A stretch of 64,000 nt of DNA from Lysobacter sp. K5869 (GCF_018847975.1 NZ_CP072597.1:5681001-5745000), one strand, 5' to 3'; shown: positions 8,503 to 18,360, numbered from the stretch's first letter. Notes: generated by a model from the sequence alone, not told the origin. A program made the numbers and translations.

Positions 8503-9789
8503 ATGTCCTCCCGTTACCTGCTTCCCGCCCTGCTCGCCGCCGCGATCGGCGGCGCGCTCGCGGTCCCCGCCGCGGCCGGTGCCGCGCCCATCGACGCCGC
8601 CCAGGCGCCGGCCGACGCGCCGCGCAAAAACCAGGTCTATTTCTTCAGCTACGACAGCGCCGGCGACCGCGCCCCGCGCCTGATCGCGCAAGTCCGACCA
8701 ACCGTGCTGGAGATGCGCCGCGGCGCCTACCCGGCCGGCGCCGTGCCCGAGCCGCCGCCGTTCGGCCCGGTGCTGATCAGCGACGACCTGCGCGGCCCGC
8801 AACTCGGCGTGATCCTCGCCCCGGACGAGCGCAGCGGCGTGGCCATCCTCGCGGTCACGCCCGGCAGCGCCGCCGCGCGCGCGGGGCTGCGCAGCGGCGA
8901 CCGTTTGCTCGCGGTCGGCGAGCGCACGCTCGGCGGCAAGAACGGCGAGGCGCGCTTGAACGAAGCGCGCGCCCTCATCGGCAAGCTCGAAGTCGGCAAG
9001 CCCGCGCGCATCCGTTACCAGCGCGAGCAGCGCGAGGCCACGGTCGAACTCGCGCCGCAGGTCGGCGAGCGGGTCATGGTCTATCGCAACCCCGACGGCA
9101 CCGAGTACGTCACCAACGCCCAAGTGCGCACCATGCGCATCGCGCGGCCGGCGCCGGCCGGCGAAGTCGCGGTGGCGCCGGGCGTGCGCACCGAGATCTA
9201 CCGCATCGGCCCGGACGTGGATTGCGGCGACAAGAGCAAGAAGCACCCGGCCTGCACCATGCCGCTGATCAGCGAGGCGCTGCGTTGGAACGGCCTCAAT
9301 CTGGCCTCGGTCGACGCCAAGCTCGGCCGCTATTTCGGCGCCCGGCGCGGCGTGCTGGTGATCAGCGCGCCGGAAGGGCTCAAGGGATTGGAGGCGGGCG
9401 ATGTGATCCAGAGCATCGACGGCCGCAACGTCGACACCCCGCGCGAAACCATGGAGGCCCTGCGCGACAAGCCCGCGGGCGGGCAAGTCGAGATTGGCTA
9501 CCTGCGCGACCGCGGCGCCGCCAAGCTCAAGCTCACCGTGCCCAAGCAGATCGCCTGGGTCCCGCCGGCGCCTCCTGCGCCGCCCGCGCCGCCCGCGCCG
9601 CCTGCACCGCCGCCTCCGCCGCCGTCGCCTCCCGCACCGCCGATGCACGCGCCCGCTCCGCCGGCGCCGCCCACACCGCCTGCGCCGCCTCCGCCTGCGC
9701 CACCGAAAGGCAAGGTCGCGCTCGCACCGCCCGCGGCGCCCGCGCCCGTGCCGTTCGCCTATTCCGCGTCGAGTTATCGCATCGACTGA
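8503..9789 (+). CDS. Exported protein with two PDZ domains and proline-rich tail
   Basis: 428 aa. The signal peptide is YLLPALLAAAIGGALAVPAAAGA. PDZ 1 spans about residues 100-185 (LGVILAPDERSGVAILAVTPGSAAARAGLRSGDRLLAVGE). PDZ 2 spans about 275-345 (YFGARRGVLVISAPEGLKGL-EAGDVIQSIDGRNV). The tail has ~60 residues almost entirely of Pro and Ala (APPAPPAPP type), which could span peptidoglycan. There is no protease domain. The start MSSRY follows a GGAG; an in-frame ATG nine codons earlier is possible. It is third after the sigma and anti-sigma genes and may be a periplasmic sensor or target of that system; this is inference. Confidence 0.85.
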   Translation: MSSRYLLPALLAAAIGGALAVPAAAGAAPIDAAQAPADAPRKNQVYFFSYDSAGDRAPRLIAQVRPTVLEMRRGAYPAGAVPEPPPFGPVLISDDLRGPQLGVILAPDERSGVAILAVTPGSAAARAGLRSGDRLLAVGERTLGGKNGEARLNEARALIGKLEVGKPARIRYQREQREATVELAPQVGERVMVYRNPDGTEYVTNAQVRTMRIARPAPAGEVAVAPGVRTEIYRIGPDVDCGDKSKKHPACTMPLISEALRWNGLNLASVDAKLGRYFGARRGVLVISAPEGLKGLEAGDVIQSIDGRNVDTPRETMEALRDKPAGGQVEIGYLRDRGAAKLKLTVPKQIAWVPPAPPAPPAPPAPPAPPPPPPSPPAPPMHAPAPPAPPTPPAPPPPAPPKGKVALAPPAAPAPVPFAYSASSYRID

Positions 9790-9864
9790 GCGGCGCGCGT
9801 TTCCCTAGTCGAGCCGGCGGCAGTACGCGCCGGCCCGTCTTTTATCCGACGCACGAAGTGCTCG

Positions 9865-10095
9865 TGTAGGAGCGGCGTGAGCCGCGACCGCGGAGTAGCC
9901 GGTCGCGTCGTAAGCGCGGTGTCGCGGTCGCGACTTGCGTCGCTCCTACAGGCAGATCGCGTGGCGGCGCTGACGCGGCTGGTTCGACCCGCGATGCACG
10001 AAGTTCCCCTGTAGGAGCGACGCGAGTCGCGACCGCGGAGTAGCCGGTCGCGTCGCCAGCCCGGTGGCGCGGTCGCGGCTCACGCCGCTCCTACA
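9865..10095. repeat. Two REP-like palindromic units
   Basis: Two inverted-repeat units at 9865-9950 and 10010-10095. Each begins TGTAGGAGCG(G/A)CG, continues into a GCCGCGACCGCGG-type stem, and ends in the complement CGNCGCTCCTACA. Between them lies a near-repeat of the GCAGATCGCGTGGCGGCGC type. This is the short intergenic repeat family also found at 15059-15213, 18182-18215, 23122-23322 and 61409-61491. The interval 9790-10184 holds nothing else except the terminator at 10132-10157. Confidence 0.85.
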
Positions 10096-10131
10096 GGTAG
10101 ATCGCGTGGCAGCGCGGGGCGCTGGAAAGAA

Positions 10132-10157
10132 GAAGGCCGGGCATGCGCCCGGCCTTC
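10132..10157 (-). terminator. Intrinsic terminator of the heme-uptake genes
   Basis: A perfect GC-rich stem, AAGGCCGGGC / GCCCGGCCTT with an ATGC loop, is followed on the minus strand by TTCTTCTTTCC. It lies 28 bases beyond the stop codon of the DUF6607-like gene. Confidence 0.8.
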
Positions 10158-10184
10158 GTCGTTTCGGCATCGGTGCGGAGTCGC

Positions 10185-11141
10185 TTACTCCGCCGGCGCC
10201 GCGGTCACCCACTTGGCGAACACCGCATCGATGTCCTTGTCGGCCACCTTCTTGCCCGCTTCCAGCTTGCCGGCCTGCTCGAACAGCGGAACGATCATCG
10301 CCATCCCGTCGATCTTGGTCTTCAGCCGCACGCCCGGCGCCTGGCCCAGGTAGCGATCCCAACGCTCGCGCACCTTGCCCCAGAAGCCCTGCGTCGCCTT
10401 CCAATAGGCATAGGCCGGCTTGAAGTCCACGTCCTGGGTCTTGACGTAATCGTTGAAGCCGAACTCGCGCGCCAGTTGCTCCTGGCTGCCGTCGGGCTTG
10501 CGCAGCACCTTGGTGTTGAACTGCTCGTGGGTCCAGCCGTTCGGCGTCAGCGTGTGGCGGTTGATCGCGACGATGGCGTTGTAGTCGCTGCGCTTGGTGT
10601 ACTCGCGCCGCGGCAGCGGGCGCCAGCTCGCATCGCTGGTCCAGGTGGCGGCGCCGGCCGCGTAATCCCAGCGCCCTGTGCCGCAGTAGCGCGGCGCGTC
10701 GCTGACCTCATACACGCACTGGGTCCAGGCGCCGCGGTTGAGTTCGGCCGGAATCTTGCGCACCTGCCAGGTCTGGTCGGCGCTGAACTCGAAGCGTTGC
10801 GGCGCCTCGAACGTCCAGTCCTGACGCCAGTGCTTGGTCACGTGGCCGCTCTTGCCGTCCACGAGGATGTGCTGCAGAACGATCTTAGTCGGCGTGTCCT
10901 CGACCACGATCACCGTCTCGTTGCCGCCGCTGCGCATCGCCGGCGCGCGCTCGTAGCCGGGCTTGAGCAGCACGGTTTCGTCGAAGGCGAAATCGACGAT
11001 GTATTCGCCCTGCATCGCCAGGATCGAGGCGCGGTCGCGGGCCGGATCGACGGCGGACGGCGCGGCGGTTTGGGCCAGGGCGAACGGGCTGGAAAGCAAG
11101 CAGGTCGCCAGCACGCTGGCGCGGAAGTAGCGAAGGTTCAT
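10185..11141 (-). CDS. Exported DUF6607-like protein of heme locus
   Basis: 318 aa with a cleavable signal peptide (ending SSPFALAQ). The mature protein has the features QGEYIVDFAFDETVLLKPGYE, a tryptophan-rich middle (KHWRQDWTFEAP, SADQTWQVR) and KRSDYNAIVAINRHTLTPNGWTHEQ. I believe this corresponds to the DUF6607 family of proteobacterial exported proteins found near iron genes; the assignment is from memory. It is the last gene of the minus-strand series hemP, receptor, hemin transport protein, with a clear terminator after it. Role unknown; it is likely co-regulated by iron. Confidence 0.75.
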   Translation of the reverse strand: MNLRYFRASVLATCLLSSPFALAQTAAPSAVDPARDRASILAMQGEYIVDFAFDETVLLKPGYERAPAMRSGGNETVIVVEDTPTKIVLQHILVDGKSGHVTKHWRQDWTFEAPQRFEFSADQTWQVRKIPAELNRGAWTQCVYEVSDAPRYCGTGRWDYAAGAATWTSDASWRPLPRREYTKRSDYNAIVAINRHTLTPNGWTHEQFNTKVLRKPDGSQEQLAREFGFNDYVKTQDVDFKPAYAYWKATQGFWGKVRERWDRYLGQAPGVRLKTKIDGMAMIVPLFEQAGKLEAGKKVADKDIDAVFAKWVTAAPAE

Positions 11142-11200
11142 AAGGTCTCGATTGGCGGTTTAGCTGTAAACGAAAGAAAGAAGAGATAAGGAATCGGCGT

Positions 11201-11746
11201 TCAGCGCCGCGGCGGCGCCAGACAGCAGCAAGCGTCGGCGTCCTCGTCCAGGCGCACGCCCGCCGCGTCGGCGATGCGCCGCGCCTGCGCGCGTCCCAGC
11301 GACGACAACGCGGCCGCTTCGGCCAGCAGCACGCAATGGCCGGCCTCGTCGCGCAGCACGCTCAGGCGCAAGGCCTGCGCGCGCGAGCCGCCTCGCAGGC
11401 GGCGCCACCAGCGCGCGGCCGCGGCCCAGGCGCTCGCGCGCGAAGGCACGCAGGCGAGCGACGCCGCGGCATCGTCCCAGGCGAGAAAGTCGCTGTCGGC
11501 AAGCAGGTACAGACGCCAGCATTCGCGGCCGGCGGCGTCGCGGAACGACAGCGCCTCGTCGGCGCCGTCGCCCAAACGCCGCGCCTCGCGCGCCGCCCGC
11601 CAGCCTTCCAAGGCATCGCGCTGGCGGCGCGGCCGCAGGCACAGCACCGTCGCCACCGCCGCCAAACGCTCCGGCGCCGGCAACGCGCCGCGCGCGCCGC
11701 CGTGGCCGGGCAGCAAGGCGAACATCGACGACGGCGCCGCGCGCAC
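11201..11746 (-). CDS. Hemin transport protein-like (small HmuS-related)
   Basis: 181-aa cytoplasmic protein without a signal peptide. It is rich in Trp/Arg/Ala, with WRLYLLADSDFLAWD in the middle and CVLLAEAAALSSLGRAQARRIADAAGV near the end. Genes of this kind follow the heme receptor in xanthomonads and are annotated as hemin transport proteins. The start is a GTG placed 3 bases after the receptor stop codon, suggesting coupled translation; an internal ATG at 11725 is an alternative. The last residues include a CCC run (DADACCCLAPP), a possible metal or heme ligand. The biochemical role is not established. Confidence 0.65.
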   Translation of the reverse strand: MRAAPSSMFALLPGHGGARGALPAPERLAAVATVLCLRPRRQRDALEGWRAAREARRLGDGADEALSFRDAAGRECWRLYLLADSDFLAWDDAAASLACVPSRASAWAAAARWWRRLRGGSRAQALRLSVLRDEAGHCVLLAEAAALSSLGRAQARRIADAAGVRLDEDADACCCLAPPRR

Positions 11747-11749
11747 GGC

Positions 11750-14068
11750 TTACCAGCTCACCGCCACGCTGGCGCCGACGTTGCGGCCCGGCGCGGTGTA
11801 GCGGTCGAGGATGCGGCTGCTCGCGGTCAGCGTCCCGGGCACGTCGCCGTTGTCCCAGTAGGTCTTGTCGCCGAGGTTGAACACGCCGGCGTTGAACTTG
11901 GCGCCCGGCGCGAAATCCCAGTGCGCGAGCAGATCCAGCACGCCGTAGCCCGGCGCGGCGAAGCGGCCGGCTTCGGGCAGATCGCTCTTGCGGCGGGCGA
12001 AACGGCCGGCCAGTTCGACGCCCCAGGTGTCGCGGTCGTAGGCCACGCCGACGGTCGCGGTCAACGGCGCGATCAACTCCAGCGGACGGTCCTCGGTCTT
12101 GTCCTCGCCCTTGCTGTAGGCCGCGGCGAACCGCGTCGACCAACCGGCCAGCGACGGATTCAGTTCGCCCAGATCCACGCCGCCGCGCAGCTCGACGCCG
12201 CGGATGCGCGCCTTGGCCACGTTCTGCGACTGGAACACGATCAGCGGCGTCTGCGGCGGCGCGCTGACCTGACGGCTGGATTCGATGAAGTCCTTATAGT
12301 CGTTGTAGTAACCCGACAGCTGCGCATACACCGCCTTGCCGCTGTAGCGCAGACCCAGCTCGTAACCGTCGCTGGTTTCCGGCTTGAGGTTCGGATTGGG
12401 AATCGCGGTGTAGCCGAACTGCAGATTGGTGAACCCCAGGTTCACGTCGTTGTAGGGCGGCGCGCGGAAGCCGCGCTGGTAACCGCCGTACAGCGACCAA
12501 TCCTGAGCGAAGTGCCAGACCGCGCCGAGCTTGGGCGACACGCTGGTCTTGCTCAGATCGCTGATTTTCACCCCGGGGTTGTCGCCGTTCCAGATCGCAT
12601 CGCCTTGCGGCTTGAGCTCGTAACGGTCCACGCGCACCGCCGGCACCAGCCGGAACGCGCCGTCGGCGAAGCGGATCTCGTCCTGCACGAACACGCCGGC
12701 GTTGCGGGTCTTGCTGATCGGGAAATCGCGCACCGGGAAGGCGTCGGGCGAGATCGTGGTGCTGACGGCGCCGGTGGTCAGGTTGACCGAGCGGCCGTCG
12801 CGCTTCTGGCGGAATTCGGTTTGTTCGTACTCGAAACCGTAAGTCAGCGTGTGCTCGACCGAACCGGTGGCGAAGCTCTTGTGCGCGGTGGCTTCGGCGC
12901 CGTATACGCGCTGATCGAAGTTGAACTCGCGCAGGCGCAAGGTCGGGCTGGTGTCGCGTCCGCCGATCACGGTCGCGCGCTGCTCGCGCGTGCGCTGGGT
13001 GGTTTCGCTGTCCTGGCGGTAGACCTGCCAGCTCAGCGAATCGGCCCAGGCGCTGTCGAGCGCATCGATTTCATGGGCGAAGGCCACCCGGACGCGGGTT
13101 TGATGATCGTTGCCGAACATCGACAGCACCCGCGTGCGCGGCGCGGTCGGCGGCAAGCCCGGGGTCAGCGCGCCGATGCCGAGCGCGCTGAACACGTCGG
13201 TCTTGGTGCGGTCTTCGCTGCCTTCCACGGTCAGGCGGAAGCGCTGGTTGTCGCTGGGCGCGAACACCAGCTTGGTCAGCAGGCTGCGGCCCTCGAAATT
13301 CTGCGGATTGGCGCGGGTGCGGGTGCCGTCGTGGGCGTCGTTGTCGCCCTGGTTCTCGGTTTCCTTGCCCTGATGGTGGTTGACCACGACCAGGCCGGAC
13401 CAACGGTCGCCGCCGAAGGCGGCGGTGGCGCTGCCGTAAATCCCTTCGTTCTGGCTCTCGGCGCCGAGCTTGAGGCCGAAGTAGGACTTGGCGCCGTCCT
13501 TCAGATAGTCCGCGGGGTCTTTCGTCACGAACGAGACCACGCCGCCGAGCGCGTCGGAGCCGTGCAGCGCGCTCGACGGGCCGCGCACGATTTCGACTTC
13601 CTTGACCGTGTCCAGATCGACGAAGTTGCGCCCGGCGTTGGAGAAGCTGCCGATGGCGAAGCTGTCGGACACCGAGATGCCGTCGACCAGCACCCGCACG
13701 CGGTTGCCGCCGAGGCCGCGGATGCGGATGTCGCCGAGGCCGAAGCGTTCGCGGTTGCCGCCGACGTCGATGCCCGGCTCGTAGCGGAACAGGTCGCGGA
13801 TATTGCGGCTGAGTTCGTTGTCCATGCGCTCGCGGTCGATCGCGCTGACCGTGGCCGGCACGTCCTGCACCGCGCGCTCGGTGCGGGTGGCGCTGACCAC
13901 CACGCGGTTGAGTTCGTTGACCTCGCCGCTGGCGGCGGCGTCGGGCGCGTCGGCGGCGTGCGCGGCCGGCAGCACCAGCAGCAAAGCCAGGGCCAGCGCG
14001 GAGCGCGCGGGAAGAGCGGAACGGAAAGCGAGGCGCGCGGACGCAGCCTGGGTGTGGACGCGGGACAT
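11750..14068 (-). CDS. hmuR: TonB-dependent heme/hemoglobin receptor (HmuR type)
   Basis: 772-aa outer-membrane receptor for heme or hemoproteins. The signal peptide is ALALALLLVLPAAHA. The TonB box region is NRVVVSATRTERAVQDVP, and the plug domain includes IRGLGGNRVRVLVDGISV and VEIVRGPSSALHGSDALGGVV. The 22-strand barrel ends in ...GASVAVSW with a terminal aromatic residue. The FRAP box (RGFRAPPYND, ~530) and NPNL box (NPNLKPET, ~559), hallmarks of heme receptors, are both present. No histidine lies between them, unlike many characterised heme receptors. The start MSRVHTQ is preferred; the frame is open upstream for 61 codons of unlikely sequence. Confidence 0.9.
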   Translation of the reverse strand: MSRVHTQAASARLAFRSALPARSALALALLLVLPAAHAADAPDAAASGEVNELNRVVVSATRTERAVQDVPATVSAIDRERMDNELSRNIRDLFRYEPGIDVGGNRERFGLGDIRIRGLGGNRVRVLVDGISVSDSFAIGSFSNAGRNFVDLDTVKEVEIVRGPSSALHGSDALGGVVSFVTKDPADYLKDGAKSYFGLKLGAESQNEGIYGSATAAFGGDRWSGLVVVNHHQGKETENQGDNDAHDGTRTRANPQNFEGRSLLTKLVFAPSDNQRFRLTVEGSEDRTKTDVFSALGIGALTPGLPPTAPRTRVLSMFGNDHQTRVRVAFAHEIDALDSAWADSLSWQVYRQDSETTQRTREQRATVIGGRDTSPTLRLREFNFDQRVYGAEATAHKSFATGSVEHTLTYGFEYEQTEFRQKRDGRSVNLTTGAVSTTISPDAFPVRDFPISKTRNAGVFVQDEIRFADGAFRLVPAVRVDRYELKPQGDAIWNGDNPGVKISDLSKTSVSPKLGAVWHFAQDWSLYGGYQRGFRAPPYNDVNLGFTNLQFGYTAIPNPNLKPETSDGYELGLRYSGKAVYAQLSGYYNDYKDFIESSRQVSAPPQTPLIVFQSQNVAKARIRGVELRGGVDLGELNPSLAGWSTRFAAAYSKGEDKTEDRPLELIAPLTATVGVAYDRDTWGVELAGRFARRKSDLPEAGRFAAPGYGVLDLLAHWDFAPGAKFNAGVFNLGDKTYWDNGDVPGTLTASSRILDRYTAPGRNVGASVAVSW

Positions 14069-14655
14069 TCTTCGACTCGGTTGGTTGGAAAGTTGGAACC
14101 GAGGCGAGCTGGCATCCGCAAAGGATTGGGGCTGGCAGCCTGGGAGCGAGGTGCTGGCGGGTCGGCGGACCGACGCACCGCACCGCGCCCGGAGGTGGGC
14201 GCGGTGCGGGTGGCGCTTGCGATGGCGGCCGGGGCCGGCCTGCTTCGGCAACGGCGATTCGCAGCGTGGGCTTCGCGGTTTTCGGCCGCGGGCCGTGGAT
14301 GGGATCGACGTGGGAGAGAGGGGTGTTGCCGAGCGGGTGGGCTGGTGGCGCGCCGGGGCGCGGGGTTGGAACGGTGGACTTCGGTGTCGCGGTGCGGCTT
14401 AGCGGGCTTGGGTGGGCTCGCTGGTGTTCGGATCGTTGTTGCGTGGATCTGAAGCGATTCGGCTCAGCGGAAGGCGCTTGGTGCGAGGCGCGCCGTGGTT
14501 GGATCGTTGCTTCCTCGACGCAGCCCGATTGATGGAGCGGGCTGCGCTTGGCGGAACGTTGCGTACGGGGGCGATGGATCGTCGGCCCCTGCTCTGCCCG
14601 ATGGTGGAGCGGGATGTCGCTTAGCGGGCTTGGCTGGGGCGCGCCGTGCGCGGGG
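14069..14655. other. 587 bp gap inside the heme locus
   Basis: No credible gene lies between hemP and the receptor gene. The sequence contains degenerate direct repeats built around GCTTAGCGGGCTTG (near 14397 and 14615) and GATGGAGCGGGCTGCG-like words (near 14533 and 14603). Short open frames here have no protein character. The gap is long for an operon, so the receptor may have its own promoter; none was recognised. Confidence 0.5.
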
Positions 14656-14904
14656 TTACTTGGTCAGGATCAACTTGTCGTTGCGGGTATGGCGCAGGCG
14701 ATAGACCTCGCCGCCGTGGCGGATCAGGACTTCGCGCGCGCCGCGCAGCAGGGCGGCGCTTTCGACCAGTCCGCCTTGGGCGGCGGCGACGATGGCCGAA
14801 GCCGCCGCGGCGGCCGGCGCGACCGAGGCGACCGGCGGGGCGACCGCGGCCAGGGAACGATCAGTACGGGGCTTCAGCTGCAGCACGGGGTTGCGCAGAG
14901 ACAT
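14656..14904 (-). CDS. hemP: Hemin uptake protein HemP
   Basis: 82 aa. The C-terminal 40 residues carry the HemP signature: SAALLRGAREVLIRHGGEVYRLR followed by HTRNDKLILTK. The N-terminal half is an Ala/Pro-rich linker. HemP is a small cytoplasmic protein at the head of many proteobacterial heme uptake operons and has been implicated in activating the heme receptor gene in some beta-proteobacteria. A strong Fur box lies 39 bases upstream, so iron repression is expected. The receptor gene follows after an unusual 587 bp gap. Confidence 0.93.
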   Translation of the reverse strand: MSLRNPVLQLKPRTDRSLAAVAPPVASVAPAAAAASAIVAAAQGGLVESAALLRGAREVLIRHGGEVYRLRHTRNDKLILTK

Positions 14905-14942
14905 GGCGGTGACTCGTTCGGGGGGGTGGGCTCCCGAATGAT

Positions 14943-14961
14943 GATAATGATTCTCATTTGC
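14943..14961. promoter_or_regulatory. Fur box upstream of hemP
   Basis: GATAATGATTCTCATTTGC matches the 19-bp consensus GATAATGATAATCATTATC at 15 positions, including all of the first nine. It sits 39 bases before the hemP start codon, in a position to overlap the promoter. Confidence 0.85.
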
Positions 14962-15058
14962 CAGTCAACACGCGATTGCAGTGTTTTGCGAGGCCGGTCA
15001 AGCCGCTCGTCGGCGGTTGCGACAGCCCCAAGCCGCCGCGCAAGCAGTCCGGAGTCCC

Positions 15059-15213
15059 TGTAGGAGCGGCGCGAGCCGCGACCGCACCAATCCAACCACG
15101 CCGAACGTTGCCTGCTCCCGGCCTGTGACCAGCGCTTCGTCTCGGAGCCGACGCCGAAACGAAGCCTTCGCCGCAACCGCATTGGCGCGGTCGCGGCTTG
15201 CGCCGCTCCTACA
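15059..15213. repeat. REP-like inverted repeat
   Basis: The left arm TGTAGGAGCGGCGCGAGCCG (15059) and right arm GCGGTCGCGGCTTGCGCCGCTCCTACA (ending 15213) are complementary and flank about 100 bp of unremarkable sequence. It belongs to the same family as the units at 9865-10095. Confidence 0.8.
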
Positions 15214-15233
15214 GGGAGCGACCGCGACTACGC

Positions 15234-16199
15234 TCAGGCGGTGACGGCTTCCACCCGCTGCCACGCCGCGTCGTCCAGCTTGATCTCCAGCGCGCCCAAG
15301 TTCTGCAGCAACTGCTCCACCCGGCTCGCGCCGAGAATCGCCGTGGACACATGCGGATTGCGCAGACACCACGCGATCGCCAACGACGCCGGCGCCACGC
15401 CCAGTTCCGCCGCCAGTTCGACGAACGCCGTCACCCGCTCGATCCGCCGCTGTTCCGAACTACCGACCGCGATCTTGCGCAGCCATTCCTTGTCCGCTTG
15501 GCCGAGCCGGCTCTCGCCCTCGAAGCCGCCGCGGTATTTGCCGGTCAACAAACCCGACGCCAGCGGCGACCAGATCGTCGTGCCCAGGCCGAGTTCGGCG
15601 TACAGCGGCGCGTATTCCAACTCGACCCGCTCGCGGTGCAGCAGGTTGTACTGAGGCTGCTCCATCGTCGGTGCATGCAAGTGATGAGCGCGCGCGATCT
15701 TATGCGCTTCGCGGATCAACGCCGCCGGCCATTCCGAGGTGCCCCAGTACAGCACCTTGCCCTGGCGCACCAACGTGTCCATCGCCCAGACCGTCTCTTC
15801 CACCGGCACGTCCGGATCCGGGCGATGGCAGAAATACAAATCCAGATGCTCGACCCGCAAACGGCGCAGCGCGGCATGACAGGCTTCGATTACATGCTTG
15901 CGCGACAAGCCGCGCTGGGTCGGCTTGGGCTCGGCTTCGGCGCCGAAGAACACCTTGCTCGACACGCAATACCCGTCGCGCGGCAGGCCGAGTTCGGCGA
16001 TCGCCTCGCCCATCACCCGCTCGGCCTCGCCGTTGGCGTAGCCCTCGGCGTTGTCGAAGAAATTGACGCCGTGGTCCCAGGCCGCGGCGATCAGCTCGCG
16101 CGCGGTGGCGCGGCCGATCTGCGCGCCGAAGGTGACCCAGGCGCCGAAGGACAGCGCGGAAATCTGCAGGCCGGACGAACCCAGTCGACGGTATTGCAT
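15234..16199 (-). CDS. Aldo/keto reductase (Kv-beta-like)
   Basis: 321-aa NADPH-dependent oxidoreductase with a TIM-barrel fold. The start MQYRRLGSSGLQISALSFG is typical. Catalytic tetrad regions are visible: FDNAEGYANGEAE (Asp and Tyr), SSKVFFG (Lys), and LYFCHRPDPDVPVEET (His). WSPLASGLLTGKYRGG and the nicotinamide/phosphate-binding C-terminus (LRNPHVSTAILGASRVEQL) follow. It most resembles the potassium-channel beta-subunit (AKR6/YghZ) branch; the bacterial substrate is unknown. It is divergent from the next gene with 77 bp between. The open frame extends upstream but the extension is Arg-rich and not family-like. Confidence 0.93.
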   Translation of the reverse strand: MQYRRLGSSGLQISALSFGAWVTFGAQIGRATARELIAAAWDHGVNFFDNAEGYANGEAERVMGEAIAELGLPRDGYCVSSKVFFGAEAEPKPTQRGLSRKHVIEACHAALRRLRVEHLDLYFCHRPDPDVPVEETVWAMDTLVRQGKVLYWGTSEWPAALIREAHKIARAHHLHAPTMEQPQYNLLHRERVELEYAPLYAELGLGTTIWSPLASGLLTGKYRGGFEGESRLGQADKEWLRKIAVGSSEQRRIERVTAFVELAAELGVAPASLAIAWCLRNPHVSTAILGASRVEQLLQNLGALEIKLDDAAWQRVEAVTA

Positions 16200-16276
16200 A
16201 GCAAGGCTCCGAATCGGATGGACGATTGCGGGCATGCTACGCCGATGAAGGCGATGACGAAGGACGGCAGCGCACG

Positions 16277-17212
16277 ATGAACGCCGGCATCCGGGTTTGG
16301 CTCGCGGGCTTGATCGCGGTCGCGGTCGCGCTGCTCGGTTGGCAACTGTGGCGCGGACGCGGCGCGGAGCCCGCCGTCGCGGCGACATCGCCCGTCGGCG
16401 CGCCGCCCGCGGCATCGAGCGCGCCCGCACCTATCGCGCCGGCGCCGCTTCCGCCCGCCGCCGCGCCGACCGACTATCGTCAACGCCGCCAGGCCGAACT
16501 GCGCCTGCGCGCCGACGCCGGCGACGGCCATGCCGCCTGTCAGCTCGGCGTCGACCTGCTGCGTTGCGCCGATACGTCCGCCGCGCAGCAATTGCTCGCA
16601 TCGGCCGAACAAAATTCCGCCGCTGGGCTGGCGCCGGAGCAACGCGCGTACATGACGCGGATGGAAGACCGCGCGCGTCGGATCCTGGCCGAATGCCGCG
16701 ACGCGCACAGCGACGCGTGGCGGCAAGGCAACCGCTATCTGCGCCAAGCCGCGCTGGCCGGCGAGCCCGAGGCGATGTACCGCTATGCGCGCGGCGATTC
16801 GGTGTTGCTGGACTATTCGCATCTCAACACGCCCGAGTTCGACCGCTGGCGCGCCGAGGCGGGGCCGTTGCTGCAGTTGTCGTTCGAGGCGGGTTATGTG
16901 CCGGCGATGTTCGAGCTGATGGCGGCGTACAGCGACGATTCTTCGCCGCTCGCCGGCTTGATCGCCAACGATGCGACCAAGGCGCGCGCGATGCGCCTGC
17001 TGATTTCGCGGCTGACCGCGAAGTCGGCCGATGCGCCGGCTTCGCGCGATGCGGCGCTGGAGCCGGCGGCGGCGGCGTTGGCGGCGCAGTGGCAGCGCGA
17101 GTACTTCGCAGCGGTGAAGCCGCCGTTGCAGCGGGCGCCGCGGGTGTTGCCGGCGAGTTTCGCGGCGTTGTATTCCGAGGATGGGGGAGAGACGCCGGCG
17201 TGTTCGCAGTGA
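16277..17212 (+). CDS. Membrane-anchored hypothetical protein
   Basis: 311 aa with one N-terminal transmembrane helix (VWLAGLIAVAVALLGWQLW, ~6-24). A Pro/Ala linker to about residue 70 is followed by a helical periplasmic domain. Stretches such as RADAGDGHAACQLGVDLLRC and QAALAGEPEAMYRYARGD resemble degenerate Sel1/TPR-like repeats, suggesting a protein-interaction role. Not assigned to a named family. Third-position G/C is high, as in its neighbours. Confidence 0.75.
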   Translation: MNAGIRVWLAGLIAVAVALLGWQLWRGRGAEPAVAATSPVGAPPAASSAPAPIAPAPLPPAAAPTDYRQRRQAELRLRADAGDGHAACQLGVDLLRCADTSAAQQLLASAEQNSAAGLAPEQRAYMTRMEDRARRILAECRDAHSDAWRQGNRYLRQAALAGEPEAMYRYARGDSVLLDYSHLNTPEFDRWRAEAGPLLQLSFEAGYVPAMFELMAAYSDDSSPLAGLIANDATKARAMRLLISRLTAKSADAPASRDAALEPAAAALAAQWQREYFAAVKPPLQRAPRVLPASFAALYSEDGGETPACSQ

Positions 17213-17312
17213 GCGCGTTTTTCGCGGTCCCGTTGTAGGAGCCGAACGAGCAGCTGCCGAGCGCAACGATCTGGTGGCGTCGAGCACATCCGAAGCTTCG
17301 CGACTTCCAGTC

Positions 17313-18152
<840 letters not shown>

Positions 18153-18181
18153 GGCGGATGAGTTTTCGACGTAGTTGTGTT

Positions 18182-18215
18182 GCCGCGGTCGCAGCTTGCG
18201 CAGCTCCCACAGGGG
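18182..18215. repeat. Single REP-like arm
   Basis: GCCGCGGTCGCAGCTTGCGC followed by AGCTCCCACAGGGG: one arm of the short palindromic family, with one mismatch in the CTCCTACA terminal word. It lies just right of the large palindromic repeat. Confidence 0.7.
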
Positions 18216-18360
18216 GCCAAACGGGATGGGTGCGCGAATGGGAAGGGGCGCGGGGTTCGTCTCTGGCGACCGCGATTAGGCCGTCGCGGCGTCCCAAGCG
18301 AGAAAGCCTCTCATTTGCTGCAGATCCCCACCGATGTGGCTACAATGCGCGCACTTTCCT

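Noticed and set aside
11336..14452. A 1038-codon plus-strand frame opposite the heme receptor
   Set aside because: Antisense shadow of a well-supported TonB receptor gene.
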